Of a stretch of DNA of 64,000 nt, positions 25,925 through 34,048 are shown in pieces (the stretch's first letter is position 1; the number at the start of each line of letters is the position of its first letter). Source of the stretch: JACKNG01 sp040220855 (lineage in GTDB: Bacteria > Pseudomonadota > Gammaproteobacteria > Ga0077536); the NCBI GenBank assembly GCA_040220855.1, contig JAVJVZ010000031.1:21120-85119 (forward strand), written 5' to 3'. A program made the translations under genes and the position numbers. The notes beneath the pieces were generated by a model, which saw only the letters and a list, made by a program, of their open reading frames with translations, was not told the origin of the DNA and made no database searches.

Positions 25925-26374
25925 TCAGTCGGCGTCGCCGTTGACCCAGTCGGCAAGACGCCGGCGCAATGCCGGGCTCGCGCCGAGCACGAGACCGCCG
26001 ATCAGGCTCGCGAGCGCGAGATCGAGCGGGCGCGGGGCAGCGCCGGCAAGCATCTCATCGAGCAGCGCGTGGGCCCGTGCATCGCTGTGGGCGGCCGCAC
26101 GCCGCGCCGTCGCACGCATGCGGGCGCGCGCGCCGAGTACGCAACCGCCGGCGACGAGCAGCAGTGCCATCGCGCAGACGGCCGCGGCCCACACGATGCC
26201 CAGCGCCGTGGCGAGGGCGACATAGGCGAACAGGCAGACGAATACGCCGCTGGCCAGTGCGCACAGTGCGGCACACACCCACAGCGCGGCGCCGGCGCCG
26301 AGCCCTGCACCGATGCGGGCGCGGTCGTCACGGCGGAGTCCGGCCAGGATGGCCAGCAGCGCCTGTTGCGACAT
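25925..26374 (-). CDS. YqjE/phage-holin-like small membrane protein
   Basis: Protein of 149 residues with two strongly hydrophobic helices at about 23-55 and 58-82 and a shorter one near 118-133. This resembles the YqjE/DUF1469 holin-like family, which is encoded directly after YqjD in many proteobacteria. Here too it follows the YqjD-like gene, 3 bases after its stop. The family is linked to stationary phase and membrane stress but has no defined activity. Confidence 0.65.
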   Translation of the reverse strand: MSQQALLAILAGLRRDDRARIGAGLGAGAALWVCAALCALASGVFVCLFAYVALATALGIVWAAAVCAMALLLVAGGCVLGARARMRATARRAAAHSDARAHALLDEMLAGAAPRPLDLALASLIGGLVLGASPALRRRLADWVNGDAD

Positions 26375-26377
26375 GTT

Positions 26378-26659
26378 TCAGCGCCGGCGGTCGAGCAGCA
26401 TGCTGACCAGGAAGCCGATGCCGAAGGCGGTCAGTATGCTGGTCAGGGGGTGGGCCTCGACCTGTTGTTCGAGGCGGTCACCGGCGTCATGCGCCTGTTG
26501 TCTCGCCCGGTCCTGCGCGCGGCGCGCGCGCTCGGCCGCGTTGCGGCCCTGCTCGCTGGCGGCATCACGGGCGATGCCGCCGAGATTGGCGAAATCGCGG
26601 CGCAGTTCCTCGATGTCCTGCTTGAGCTTGGCGACGTTGTCGTCGAGTTCTTTGGTCAC
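26378..26659 (-). CDS. YqjD/ElaB family (DUF883) membrane-anchored protein
   Basis: Protein of 93 residues: a charged, heptad-rich amphipathic helix (about 1-65, with KLKQDIEELRRDFANL) followed by a C-terminal membrane anchor LTSILTAFGIGFLVSMLLD ending in DRRR. This is the layout of E. coli YqjD, ElaB and YgaM, tail-anchored proteins made in stationary phase that bind ribosomes. It is paired with a YqjE-like gene and preceded by a small lipoprotein gene on the same strand. Confidence 0.85.
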   Translation of the reverse strand: MTKELDDNVAKLKQDIEELRRDFANLGGIARDAASEQGRNAAERARRAQDRARQQAHDAGDRLEQQVEAHPLTSILTAFGIGFLVSMLLDRRR

Positions 26660-26707
26660 GGCTGGGTTACTCCTGCTTGGTGGGGGGCGCAGTCTGCGCG
26701 CCCGGTA

Positions 26708-26857
26708 TCATTGCTCGGTGGCGTCCTCGATCTCGTCGCCCGCCTCTTCGACGGTCTCGTCGATCTGCTCGCCGGCGCGCTCCATCGGGCCTTCCTGCTC
26801 GCAGGCACCGAGCAGGAGGAGCAGGGCGATGAGTGCTGGTTGGATCAGGTTCGGCAT
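26708..26857 (-). CDS. small lipoprotein
   Basis: Protein of 49 residues with a lipoprotein signal: a hydrophobic stretch ending LLLLLGAC, where Cys would be lipidated. The mature part of about 29 residues is acidic and helical (EQIDETVEEAGDEIEDATE), like entericidin-type or small stress lipoproteins. AAGGAG is spaced well before the ATG at 26857. Longer readings to 26986 lack a ribosome binding site and spoil the signal peptide. It lies 48 bases upstream of the YqjD-like gene. Confidence 0.75.
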   Translation of the reverse strand: MPNLIQPALIALLLLLGACEQEGPMERAGEQIDETVEEAGDEIEDATEQ

Positions 26858-27238
26858 GACGGCAGGCTCCTTATGTGCAAGATGGCATACATGGTTCCGG
26901 AGGCGCGCCGGGTAGCGCGCACTGACATGGCCGGCAACGTGGCGCCTCCGGTGTATGCACGGGACGGCTGGCCTCGGTACGGGCACGGCCCGACATCAAG
27001 CATGTCGCGTGCCAGCCGTGGCAAGCGACCGCGGGGATACACCCACTGCGCCGGCGCGCGGTCCACGGCCCGTGCAAGCCCCCGGCATCGTGGGTGACCG
27101 CTTCAAACGACTTGTAAGTCAGGCACGCCGCTGGCACATCTTGCAGTCGCGGCGGCGCGCGCGGCCGGTGATTCGCCCGGCGAAACCGTGCAATACACGA
27201 CGGGCCGCCGTGGTCTGCGAATTGCAGGCCTCGTGCCG
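26858..27238. other. intergenic region between lipoprotein and AI-2E-family permease genes
   Basis: A 381-base divergent gap. It should hold promoters for the lipoprotein/yqjDE-like run and for the permease, but no convincing -35/-10 pair was found. A TGGCAC...TTGC pair at 27132 resembles a sigma-54 element but has the wrong spacing. No gene or RNA structure is supported here. Confidence 0.5.
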
Positions 27239-28393
27239 ATGGGCGGAGCAAATGAGTCGAGTGGGACGTCGACGCCGGGGGTGCTCGAGGCCGGCGGGAT
27301 CGGTGGCCGCGCGCGCGCGGCACGCCTGCGCGCGCTGGCTCGCGCCTGGGCGCCATCCGCGGTGGTCGTCCTCACGCTGCTCGCCGCGTTCTACACGCTC
27401 TACTTCGCGGCCGGACTGTTCCTGCCGATTTTCTTCGCCGTGTTCATCAGCATCGTGCTGCGACCGCTGGTGCGCATGCTCGCGCTGCTCGGCATCCACG
27501 ATGCCATCGGTGCCTTGTGCGTGCTGGTGCTGCTGATCGTTGCCCTGTTCGGCGCGAGCAGCTACCTGGCCGACCCCTTGGAACGCTGGATTGAGCAGAT
27601 ACCGCGCGTGCAACGCGAACTCGAGACGCGGCTGTGGCAGGTGCGCCAATCAATCGAGGAGGCGGAGGCGGCAGCGGCGGATCTGAAGGAACTCGCGCCC
27701 GGCAACTCGGCTCGGGAGAACGGCCGCGCGGTCGCCGTGCACGAGGGTTCATTGCTCAATCGCTTGTTCGAATCGACCCTGTTCTCGTTCGTGCAGATGC
27801 TCATCGTGCTCGCTCTCGCCTTCTTCCTGCTCGCCCAGGATCCCGAGCGACGCTGGCACATCTACCGGCGCTGGTCACGGGGCGGGGTGACGCTGCGCGC
27901 TGGCTACGGCCTGCTCCAGGCCGTCGAGACGACGCTGACGCGCTACCTGCGCATCAGTGCAGCGATATATCTCGTGCTCGGTGTGCTGACCGCGCTGGTG
28001 ATGGCGCTGTTGCAGATGCCCAATCCGATCTTGTGGGGCGGACTGGCGACCGTGCTCGGCTTTTCGCCCTACCTCGGCCCCATGATCCTGGTCACTTGCA
28101 TCGCGGCGGTCTCACTGCTCACGTTCGATGACTGGTGGCGCATTCTCGGCCCGCCACTCGCCTACGGCGCGTTGACCATCGTCGAGGGTTACTTCGTCAC
28201 GCCGACGATCCTCGGGCGCTCGCTCACCGTGCCGCCCGTCGCGGTGTTCCTGTCGATGCTGCTGTGGACCTGGATGTGGGGCGTACCCGGTGCGTTCCTG
28301 GCGGTGCCCATCCTGGTCGTCACGCTGGTCGTCTACCGCCGACTCATGACTTCGAGCGACGCTACGGGTGGCGGCGTCGTCGCAGTCCGTTGA
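27239..28393 (+). CDS. AI-2E family transporter (YhhQ/PerM/TqsA-type permease)
   Basis: Membrane protein of about 384 residues with the AI-2E family pattern: paired helices near residues 40-100 (FYTLYFAAGLFLPIFFAVFI), an extramembrane segment of about 90 residues, then a C-terminal bundle with the family motif LWGGLATVLGFSPYLGPMI and PPVAVFLSMLLWTWMWGVPG. Members export autoinducer-2 or act as Na+/H+ antiporters or general permeases; the substrate cannot be told. ATG 27239 is preferred to 27188 because the extra residues are atypical, but neither has a strong ribosome binding site. Confidence 0.85.
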   Translation: MGGANESSGTSTPGVLEAGGIGGRARAARLRALARAWAPSAVVVLTLLAAFYTLYFAAGLFLPIFFAVFISIVLRPLVRMLALLGIHDAIGALCVLVLLIVALFGASSYLADPLERWIEQIPRVQRELETRLWQVRQSIEEAEAAAADLKELAPGNSARENGRAVAVHEGSLLNRLFESTLFSFVQMLIVLALAFFLLAQDPERRWHIYRRWSRGGVTLRAGYGLLQAVETTLTRYLRISAAIYLVLGVLTALVMALLQMPNPILWGGLATVLGFSPYLGPMILVTCIAAVSLLTFDDWWRILGPPLAYGALTIVEGYFVTPTILGRSLTVPPVAVFLSMLLWTWMWGVPGAFLAVPILVVTLVVYRRLMTSSDATGGGVVAVR

Positions 28394-28461
28394 AGGAAGC
28401 GTGCGTACAGCCATGCGCCTTCCAGAACCTGCCGCCCGCCGTTACCAACAGGAGGTGAATC

Positions 28462-28626
28462 ATGCCCAGCTACCAGTTCGTGTGCCGTTCCTGCGAGAAG
28501 CGCTTCGACATTTTCGAGAGCGTCGCCGAGCACGACCGTCACGAGGAGACCTGCCCCGGATGCGGCAGCCGGGACCTGCGCCAGGATCTCGAGGGCATCC
28601 AGGTGCGCACCGCGCGCAAATCCTGA
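28462..28626 (+). CDS. FmdB-type small zinc-ribbon protein
   Basis: Protein of 54 residues beginning MPSYQFVCRSCEKRFDIFE and carrying two CxxC pairs (CRSC and CPGC) that would bind one zinc ion, as in the FmdB/CxxC_CxxC_SSSS regulatory family. GGAGGTGA at 28451-28458 is an almost perfect Shine-Dalgarno at the right distance, which strongly supports translation. It is found 68 bases after the permease gene. No direct function is known for these proteins. Confidence 0.85.
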   Translation: MPSYQFVCRSCEKRFDIFESVAEHDRHEETCPGCGSRDLRQDLEGIQVRTARKS

Positions 28627-28755
28627 GCGCCAGCGCCGTGCGCGGCCACGGGCCCCGCACACGCCGGCCCTGTTCCGGCCTATAGTGATGCCTCTCCGAC
28701 GGGCCGGTGCGCGAGCGCCGGCCCGTCGATCCATCGATATCCCAGGGAGGTCACC

Positions 28756-29532
28756 ATGATTCGACTCGAGTTCGTGCTGCGCAGGAAACCCGGCATGTCG
28801 CGCGCGGAGTTCCAGCAGTACTGGCGCGACGTGCACGGGCCGCTGGTTGCCAGGCACTCGACCACGCTCGCCATCCATCGCTACATCCAGCTGCACACGC
28901 TGGACGATCCCATCAACGACGCGCTGTCGGCGGCGCGTGGCGGCATGGAGCCGCCCTATGACGGCGTCGCCGAGCTGTGGTGGCAGAGCCCCGACGACTT
29001 CGCCGCGTTCTCGAGCGAAGCGGGCAAGGCGGCCGCGCTCGAACTGCTCGAGGACGAGAAGAACTTCATCGACCTGCCGCAGTCGCCGCTGTGGTTCGCC
29101 TACGAGTACCCGCAGGTCAACCCCAGCGAAACCATGGTCGCGACCACCCACAGCCCGCTGGTCAAGCTGTTCTTCTGCCTGCGCCAGCCGGCGTCGCAAT
29201 CACTCGAGGACGCCCAGCTCTACTGGCGCACCAACCACGGGCCCCTGATTCGCGGTGTGTCGACCGGCTTCCGCATGCAGCGCTACCTGCAGGTGCACTA
29301 CACAGCCCACGCGCTGGAGGCCGGACTCACCGGGCCACGCGAGACCGGTGTGCCGCCTTACGCGGGGCACGCCGAGGCCTGGTTCGATCGCGGTGATCTG
29401 ATGACCATGGCCGACGTGCCGGAGGCGGCGCGGGCGATGGAACTCGCCATCGAGGACGAGGCCAAGTTCATCGACTTCCGCCGTTCGGCGATGTGGATTG
29501 GCAAGGAGCACGTGTTCATCGACCGGCGGTGA
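28756..29532 (+). CDS. tandem EthD-domain protein
   Basis: Protein of 258 residues made of two EthD (dimeric alpha/beta barrel) units. Both carry the signature of an aromatic/Arg pair followed by HGPL: YWRDVHGPLV at about 23-32 and YWRTNHGPLI at about 156-165, and each ends with a similar DEKNFID or DEAKFID strand. EthD relatives include ETBE-degradation and polyketide-cyclase-like proteins. A fused pair would fold as an internal dimer. GGGAGG precedes the ATG. It is a single gene ending at a bidirectional terminator. Confidence 0.8.
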   Translation: MIRLEFVLRRKPGMSRAEFQQYWRDVHGPLVARHSTTLAIHRYIQLHTLDDPINDALSAARGGMEPPYDGVAELWWQSPDDFAAFSSEAGKAAALELLEDEKNFIDLPQSPLWFAYEYPQVNPSETMVATTHSPLVKLFFCLRQPASQSLEDAQLYWRTNHGPLIRGVSTGFRMQRYLQVHYTAHALEAGLTGPRETGVPPYAGHAEAWFDRGDLMTMADVPEAARAMELAIEDEAKFIDFRRSAMWIGKEHVFIDRR

Positions 29533-29605
29533 AGGTTCGGCCAGCGTGGGCGGTGGTGATGTCGAAGCGCTGATCCACCGCCCGGCGGCGAGGCCAAAAG
29601 AAAAA

Positions 29606-29627
29606 AAACCCCGCCGAGGCGGGGTTT
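29606..29627. terminator. bidirectional intrinsic terminator
   Basis: AAACCCCGCC (29606-29615) pairs with GGCGGGGTTT (29618-29627). On the + strand it is followed by TTTCTTTC, and on the minus strand by a run of eight T. It lies between the convergent EthD and PEP-CTERM genes and can stop transcription from both. Confidence 0.9.
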
Positions 29628-29654
29628 CTTTCGGGTGCGCTGCGTGGCGCAGGT

Positions 29655-30560
29655 TCAGGCGCGCCTGGCTGCCTTGCGCTTGCGCAGGCGCAGGCCACCG
29701 GCGATGCCGAGCGCCATCAGTGCGAGGGAGGTCGGTTCGGGAGCTTCGGTGTTTGGGGGCGGCGGGAGCTCGGTGTAGCAGCCCGCGATGGATGCGATCT
29801 TGAAGCGGTCATCCCAACCACCCCCTTCCTGGATGACGCCGTACTGAAGCCCCGTGGCTGCAACGGTATCCATTACAGCGCCGATTGCCCAGTAGCTGGA
29901 CGAATACTGCAGGATGCCGTTGTTCGTAACTTCCTCGAGATCGATGTAGTCGCCGCCGCTACCGTCGGACTTGGCGAAGTTGTCGTAATCGAAGCTACCG
30001 ATGAGGCCCCAGCCCACCGAGTCCGGCACGTTGTTGACAGTGTTGCCCATGTCGCTATACCGGAAGTCGCCGCTGCCGGGTGGGGCATTGCCCGTCGGCG
30101 CCGTGCCGGGCGGGACCGGCTCGAAGGCGAACAAGGAGAAATCGGCATCGAGGCTCCACCAGCCCATTGATACCTGCGCGAGAGTCACAGGCTTGTCGAA
30201 CTCGAACACCACGAGGTCGTAGCCGCTATTGTTGTCGAATGCGTGATACGGGGAGCTCTCGCGCCTGTCCGAAGTATCGTTATCGTAATTTAGGGACAGA
30301 TGGTCCCCCGAATAGATTGTGAGATTCCGTTGGCGGAAGGTGCTCGTCGCCGTGTTCTGGTGATAACCCGTCGCGTTCAGCTGGATTCCCTCGGGATCCG
30401 ACATCGGGTTGTAGGTGTCGAACTTCCACTCGAAGGTTGCGCAGGTGCTGGAGGAAGAGCCACCGGGCTCACAGTTTTTCATGGAGCTACCGGCGCTCGC
30501 GCTCGTTGTGACTCCGAGACAGGCTGCGCCGAGTACACCGAATATGAGCTTCTTGTTCAT
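29655..30560 (-). CDS. PEP-CTERM sorting-domain surface protein
   Basis: Exported protein of 301 residues. The N-terminus MNKKLIFGVLGAACLG ending in TSASAG is a signal peptide. The C-terminus has the complete PEP-CTERM signal: PEPTSLALMALGIAGG, a hydrophobic span, then LRLRKRKAARR. Exosortase would cleave there and release or anchor the protein at the surface, often in an exopolysaccharide matrix. The middle is Gly/Ser/Asn/Asp-rich with no recognised catalytic domain and a WKFDTYNPMSDPEG segment near the start. ATG 30560 has GGAAG about 8 bases upstream. Its codon use and base composition are less GC-rich than its neighbours. Confidence 0.9.
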   Translation of the reverse strand: MNKKLIFGVLGAACLGVTTSASAGSSMKNCEPGGSSSSTCATFEWKFDTYNPMSDPEGIQLNATGYHQNTATSTFRQRNLTIYSGDHLSLNYDNDTSDRRESSPYHAFDNNSGYDLVVFEFDKPVTLAQVSMGWWSLDADFSLFAFEPVPPGTAPTGNAPPGSGDFRYSDMGNTVNNVPDSVGWGLIGSFDYDNFAKSDGSGGDYIDLEEVTNNGILQYSSSYWAIGAVMDTVAATGLQYGVIQEGGGWDDRFKIASIAGCYTELPPPPNTEAPEPTSLALMALGIAGGLRLRKRKAARRA

Positions 30561-30642
30561 GAGCATTCTTCCATGGTCAGTGCCGCACGAGGAGGTGTTG
30601 CGGCGGACGTTCGAGTCGTCGATTTTACTTGATTCTGCAGCG

Positions 30643-30658
30643 TGCAAATTCTGCGCCA
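30643..30658 (-). promoter_or_regulatory. sigma-54 (RpoN) promoter of the PEP-CTERM gene
   Basis: On the minus strand the sequence TGGCGCAGAATTTGCA has the -24 GG and -12 GC dinucleotides separated by exactly 10 bases, with flanking bases TGGC and TTGCA matching the RpoN consensus. It lies about 80 bases before the ATG. Just upstream on the same strand AATTCAAGAAATTA matches the IHF consensus with one mismatch. PEP-CTERM genes are often controlled by the PrsK/PrsR two-component system through RpoN, so this element fits its gene. Confidence 0.75.
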
Positions 30659-31075
30659 ACGAAATTAATTTCTTGAATTGCAATGTATTATGGTTTCATT
30701 GCGATGATTTCGAGGCGGCAGGCAGTCGAATCCGTAAATTCCATTGACGCCACGCTAATCGCAACTGCTGCACCCACATCCGCGAGAGGATGAAATGATA
30801 TGCCGCGCTAGCTGGCCGTGTTCGCGGCGTGGACCGCAACAGGGCGCATCGAAACGAATCTTCACAGTCGGCATAGTCGCCGCACGTTCTTCGAAGCCGC
30901 CCGATTAGAGCGCTATCAGAGCACTAACCAACCGAAAACGTTGATATTTTTTTATCGCGTCGGGTAACGGATACGGCACCAGTAGATCGTCGATGCGCGC
31001 GTCAGGGGGTGTTCGAATCGGCGTATCGTCAAGCCGGCATCCTGGCCGGGCAGGACGCAACGACCTGACGCGGGG

Positions 31076-31094
31076 TTGTCAAATTTCCTGACAA
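31076..31094. repeat. short inverted repeat downstream of the PrsT-like gene
   Basis: TTGTCA and TGACAA face each other around 7 bases, starting 20 bases past the PrsT-like stop codon. It is too short and AT-rich in the loop for a normal terminator and may be a protein-binding site. Confidence 0.4.
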
Positions 31095-31113
31095 GCTTCC
31101 GACACCCGCCCGG

Positions 31114-33942
31114 TCAGCGGGTTTCCGGCCCGAGGCTGTCGAGTAGCGCGAGCGCGGCCGCGCGACTCGCGAACGCACTGCCTTCGCGTAATGCCTGTGC
31201 CAGATGCGTGCGCGCTTCGTCCCGCCTGCCCAGACGCTCGAGGACGAACGCCAGGTGATAGCGAATGTCGCCGTCACCGGCGCGCCGCGCAAGTGCGTCG
31301 CGCAGATACGGTAGCGCTTCCTCGTGCACACCGCGCTGGACAAGGATCCAGCCCAGCGTGTCGTTCACCATCGCGCTTTGCGGCGCGGCCGCGTACGCCT
31401 TGCGGGCGTTTTTTTCGGCCACCTCGAGTTCGCCCAACTGGAGTTGCAGGTATGCGAGATTGTTCAGCAGGTCTGGATCGTCTGGGCGCTCGTCGACGAG
31501 TTCGCTGTAGGTGTCGCGTGCCTGTGCCAACTCGCCACGCTGAATCAAGGCCTCACCGAGTGCAGTCCGTACGGCATGGTCGCGCGGATGTTTCTCGAGC
31601 CACCGCTTGAGATGCGCCTGCGCGGCTTCCATGTCACCAGCGGCAGCCAGCGTGCGGTAACCGCCCAGCGTTGCTACCGTACTGGGTGCGAACTCATTGA
31701 CGCGCTCGTAGTCGGCGAGCGCCTCCGGGTGCTTTTTGAGCGAGAGCCGGGCATGGCCGCGCAACAGCCATGCCGCGGGCAGCTCCGGATACGCTTCGAT
31801 CAGCGCCGTAGCCCGTTCCTCTGCTTCTCCGAACGCGTGCTTCCTGAGCGAGAGTTCCACCTGGGCAAGTCGGATGCGTTCGTCCGCGGCGTTCTCCTGG
31901 GCCACCTTGTAGAGTGAATACTCGGCATCACCAAATTGTCCGATACGCGACTGCAGCGCTGCCGTACGGAGCTGGCGGGCGATGTCGAAGCCTGCCACCT
32001 GCGACATGTTCTTCAGTACCGCGCGGGCATCCTCGAACTTGTCCATGCGTATCAGCACCAGGGCAAGGCGCTCGAGCGCGGTAAAGTTGCCTTCCGCCAC
32101 GGCGCGCGCGCGCAGTGCGAGGTCGTAGGCGCGTTCGAGCTGGCCGTCCGCCATGTAGAGGTCGTAGAGATGGAACAACGCGTCGGTCGGCGCCTTGGGC
32201 GATCGCGCGGCATCCTCGGCGAGGCGCAGTCCCTCTCTCCGGTCGCCCGCGGCGAGCGCGACGCGGGAGAGCTCGAGCAGCAGCTTGGTGTCGCCCGGAG
32301 ACGCCGTCAGCAAGCGCTCGAACCGTGCCTTGGCCGCGGCGAGATCGCCGTCGCGAACCTCGAGTTTTCCGAGGTTGATGGCAGCGGGACGGAAATCCGG
32401 TTCGTCTTCGAGCACGCCCTCGAACAGGCGACGCGCCTCGTCGAGCTGCTCGTCGACGAGCAGGGTGATGCCGAGCAGGTTGCGGAAAACGAGATTGTTG
32501 GGCCGGGTGGCGAGCAGCTTGCGCGCGGCGGCGACGGCTTCTTCGTGCTGGCCGGTACGGAGGTAAGTGACTACCAGTGCCACACCGCCCTGGGCATCCG
32601 AAGGGTCCGCGGCGAACGCGGCAGCGAGTTCTGATAATCCGCTGTCGACGCGGCCGGCGCCGATATTGAGCATGGCGAGGCGGCCGCGGGCAGCGCTCGC
32701 ACTGGGCGCGTCTTCACCCACGCTCTCGAGCAGAGCACTGGCCTTGTTGGCATAACCGCTGATGGCGTAGGCGGTCGCGAGCAGCAGCTGGGCGCGACCG
32801 TCCTGCGGCGCCAGCGTGACGACCGGTTCGAGTACCGGGATGGCATCCTGCGGCGCGCCCAGCCGGAGCAGGATGTCACCGAGTGCTTTACGTGCGCCGA
32901 GGTCGTCGGGCTTCTTGGCGATATAGCTCTGCAGAGGGGCAGCGGCCGCCTCGTACTGCTGCAGCCCGTAATGCGCGAGCCCCTGAATCAGTTGCAGCGC
33001 CGGGTTCTGCGCGAAGGCTTCAGGGGCCATCGGTGCGAGTGAGGTGACGGCACGCTCGAGTGCGGTGCGTGCCGCGGCGGCGTCGCCGGCGCGGGAGGCG
33101 ATCACCGAGCGCAGGTAAGCCGCGCGTGGCTCTTCTGGAAATTTCTCGTCGAGGTAGTCGAGATCGGGCAACGCCTCGGCGTCACGCCCGAGATCGATCA
33201 GCAGGCCGACGCGTGCGATGCGGATATCGATGTTGCGCGGTTCTGCATCGATGGCCTTCGCGTAGCCCTCGAGCGCGCCCTGCACATCGCGCAGCGCGTG
33301 ATGGACGGCACCATACGCGCCCCAGGCTTTGCTGCTGTCCGGGTGCGCCGCGACGGCGGTGGCAACCGCCTCGCGTGCCGCGCCAGGTTCGTCATGGAGC
33401 ATGAGCCGGGTCGCTTCGGCGAGTTGCGCTTCGAGCAGATCGGGGACGAGCGCTTGCGCCGCTTCGATTTCGGTGCGTGCCTCAGCGAGTTCGCGCCGCC
33501 TCAAGTGTGCCTGCGCCCGGGTGGCGTGCACGCGGGCTGCGGCTTGTGCTGTCAGGTCGTCCGCCTGCAGCTCGACCAGCACACGCGCCGCCTTATCCTG
33601 CATCATCAACGCCTCGCCCAGCAGGGGGAGAATCAGGCTGCGATCGCCGCCGGCCTCGAGCGCGCTCCGCAGAGACTCTTCGGCGGCCAGCCCGAGGGAT
33701 TGATCGAGATAGATTCTTCCGGCGAGCACCAGCGACGGCAGATGCTCTGGGTCGCGTTGCAGGGCGTTCTTCAGCTCGATGATGGCCGCCAGGGCATCAT
33801 CCTGGGCTTCGAGTTGAATCGCCTTTTCGTGGAATTCACTGGCGGAATCGGGTGTCAGCGCCGCGAATGCCGCACCATGAAACAGCAGTAGGGGCAGCAG
33901 CGCCAGACGCGCTGTACGCAGGGCATCGTCGCGTCGGTACAT
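31114..33942 (-). CDS. PEP-CTERM system TPR-repeat protein (PrsT-like)
   Basis: Exported protein of 942 residues made almost wholly of TPR helices. The segment DDALAAIIELKNALQRDPEHLPSL near residues 50-75 and the closing pair of repeats match PrsT, the large TPR protein of XrtA/PEP-CTERM loci, usually about 900 residues long. The N-terminal 28 residues look like a cleavable signal (LLPLLLFHGAAFAAL) without the lipobox Cys often found in PrsT. TPR arrays mediate protein assembly, here probably of exopolysaccharide or exosortase machinery. It lies 553 bases from the PEP-CTERM gene on the same strand, but no exosortase, PrsK or PrsR gene is in the window. Confidence 0.82.
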   Translation of the reverse strand: MYRRDDALRTARLALLPLLLFHGAAFAALTPDSASEFHEKAIQLEAQDDALAAIIELKNALQRDPEHLPSLVLAGRIYLDQSLGLAAEESLRSALEAGGDRSLILPLLGEALMMQDKAARVLVELQADDLTAQAAARVHATRAQAHLRRRELAEARTEIEAAQALVPDLLEAQLAEATRLMLHDEPGAAREAVATAVAAHPDSSKAWGAYGAVHHALRDVQGALEGYAKAIDAEPRNIDIRIARVGLLIDLGRDAEALPDLDYLDEKFPEEPRAAYLRSVIASRAGDAAAARTALERAVTSLAPMAPEAFAQNPALQLIQGLAHYGLQQYEAAAAPLQSYIAKKPDDLGARKALGDILLRLGAPQDAIPVLEPVVTLAPQDGRAQLLLATAYAISGYANKASALLESVGEDAPSASAARGRLAMLNIGAGRVDSGLSELAAAFAADPSDAQGGVALVVTYLRTGQHEEAVAAARKLLATRPNNLVFRNLLGITLLVDEQLDEARRLFEGVLEDEPDFRPAAINLGKLEVRDGDLAAAKARFERLLTASPGDTKLLLELSRVALAAGDRREGLRLAEDAARSPKAPTDALFHLYDLYMADGQLERAYDLALRARAVAEGNFTALERLALVLIRMDKFEDARAVLKNMSQVAGFDIARQLRTAALQSRIGQFGDAEYSLYKVAQENAADERIRLAQVELSLRKHAFGEAEERATALIEAYPELPAAWLLRGHARLSLKKHPEALADYERVNEFAPSTVATLGGYRTLAAAGDMEAAQAHLKRWLEKHPRDHAVRTALGEALIQRGELAQARDTYSELVDERPDDPDLLNNLAYLQLQLGELEVAEKNARKAYAAAPQSAMVNDTLGWILVQRGVHEEALPYLRDALARRAGDGDIRYHLAFVLERLGRRDEARTHLAQALREGSAFASRAAALALLDSLGPETR

Positions 33943-34048
33943 GGCGGGAATATCGGGTTGGGAGCGGTGCTACTTTAGCAAATCAGTCCGCCAGCCGTGC
34001 GGCACCGAGCAACCGCCAGCCCTTTGTAGCCGCCGGTGCGGGCGCGAT

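Larger units (their letters stand above)
30561..31113. other. AT-richer non-coding region upstream of the PEP-CTERM gene
   Basis: This 553-base stretch has no supported gene on either strand and is visibly richer in A and T than the surrounding sequence, especially 30655-30760 and 30920-30960. It holds the sigma-54 promoter of the PEP-CTERM gene (30643-30658), an IHF-like sequence just upstream of it, and an inverted repeat at 31076-31094 beyond the PrsT stop. Activator sites for a PrsR-type regulator would be expected here but could not be assigned. Confidence 0.6.

Noticed and set aside
26894..26898. GGAAC (minus strand) as a sigma-E -35 box before the small lipoprotein gene
   Set aside because: No TCAAA/TCTGA-type -10 element at the right distance.
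27132..27145. Sigma-54-like TGGCAC and TTGCA pair before the AI-2E family permease
   Set aside because: Only 8 bases separate the GG and GC dinucleotides; RpoN needs 10.
33978..33993. Sigma-54-like element (TGGCGG...TTTGC, minus strand) upstream of the PrsT-like gene
   Set aside because: The GG-GC spacing is 11 bases, one too many, so I do not call a promoter despite the expected biology.
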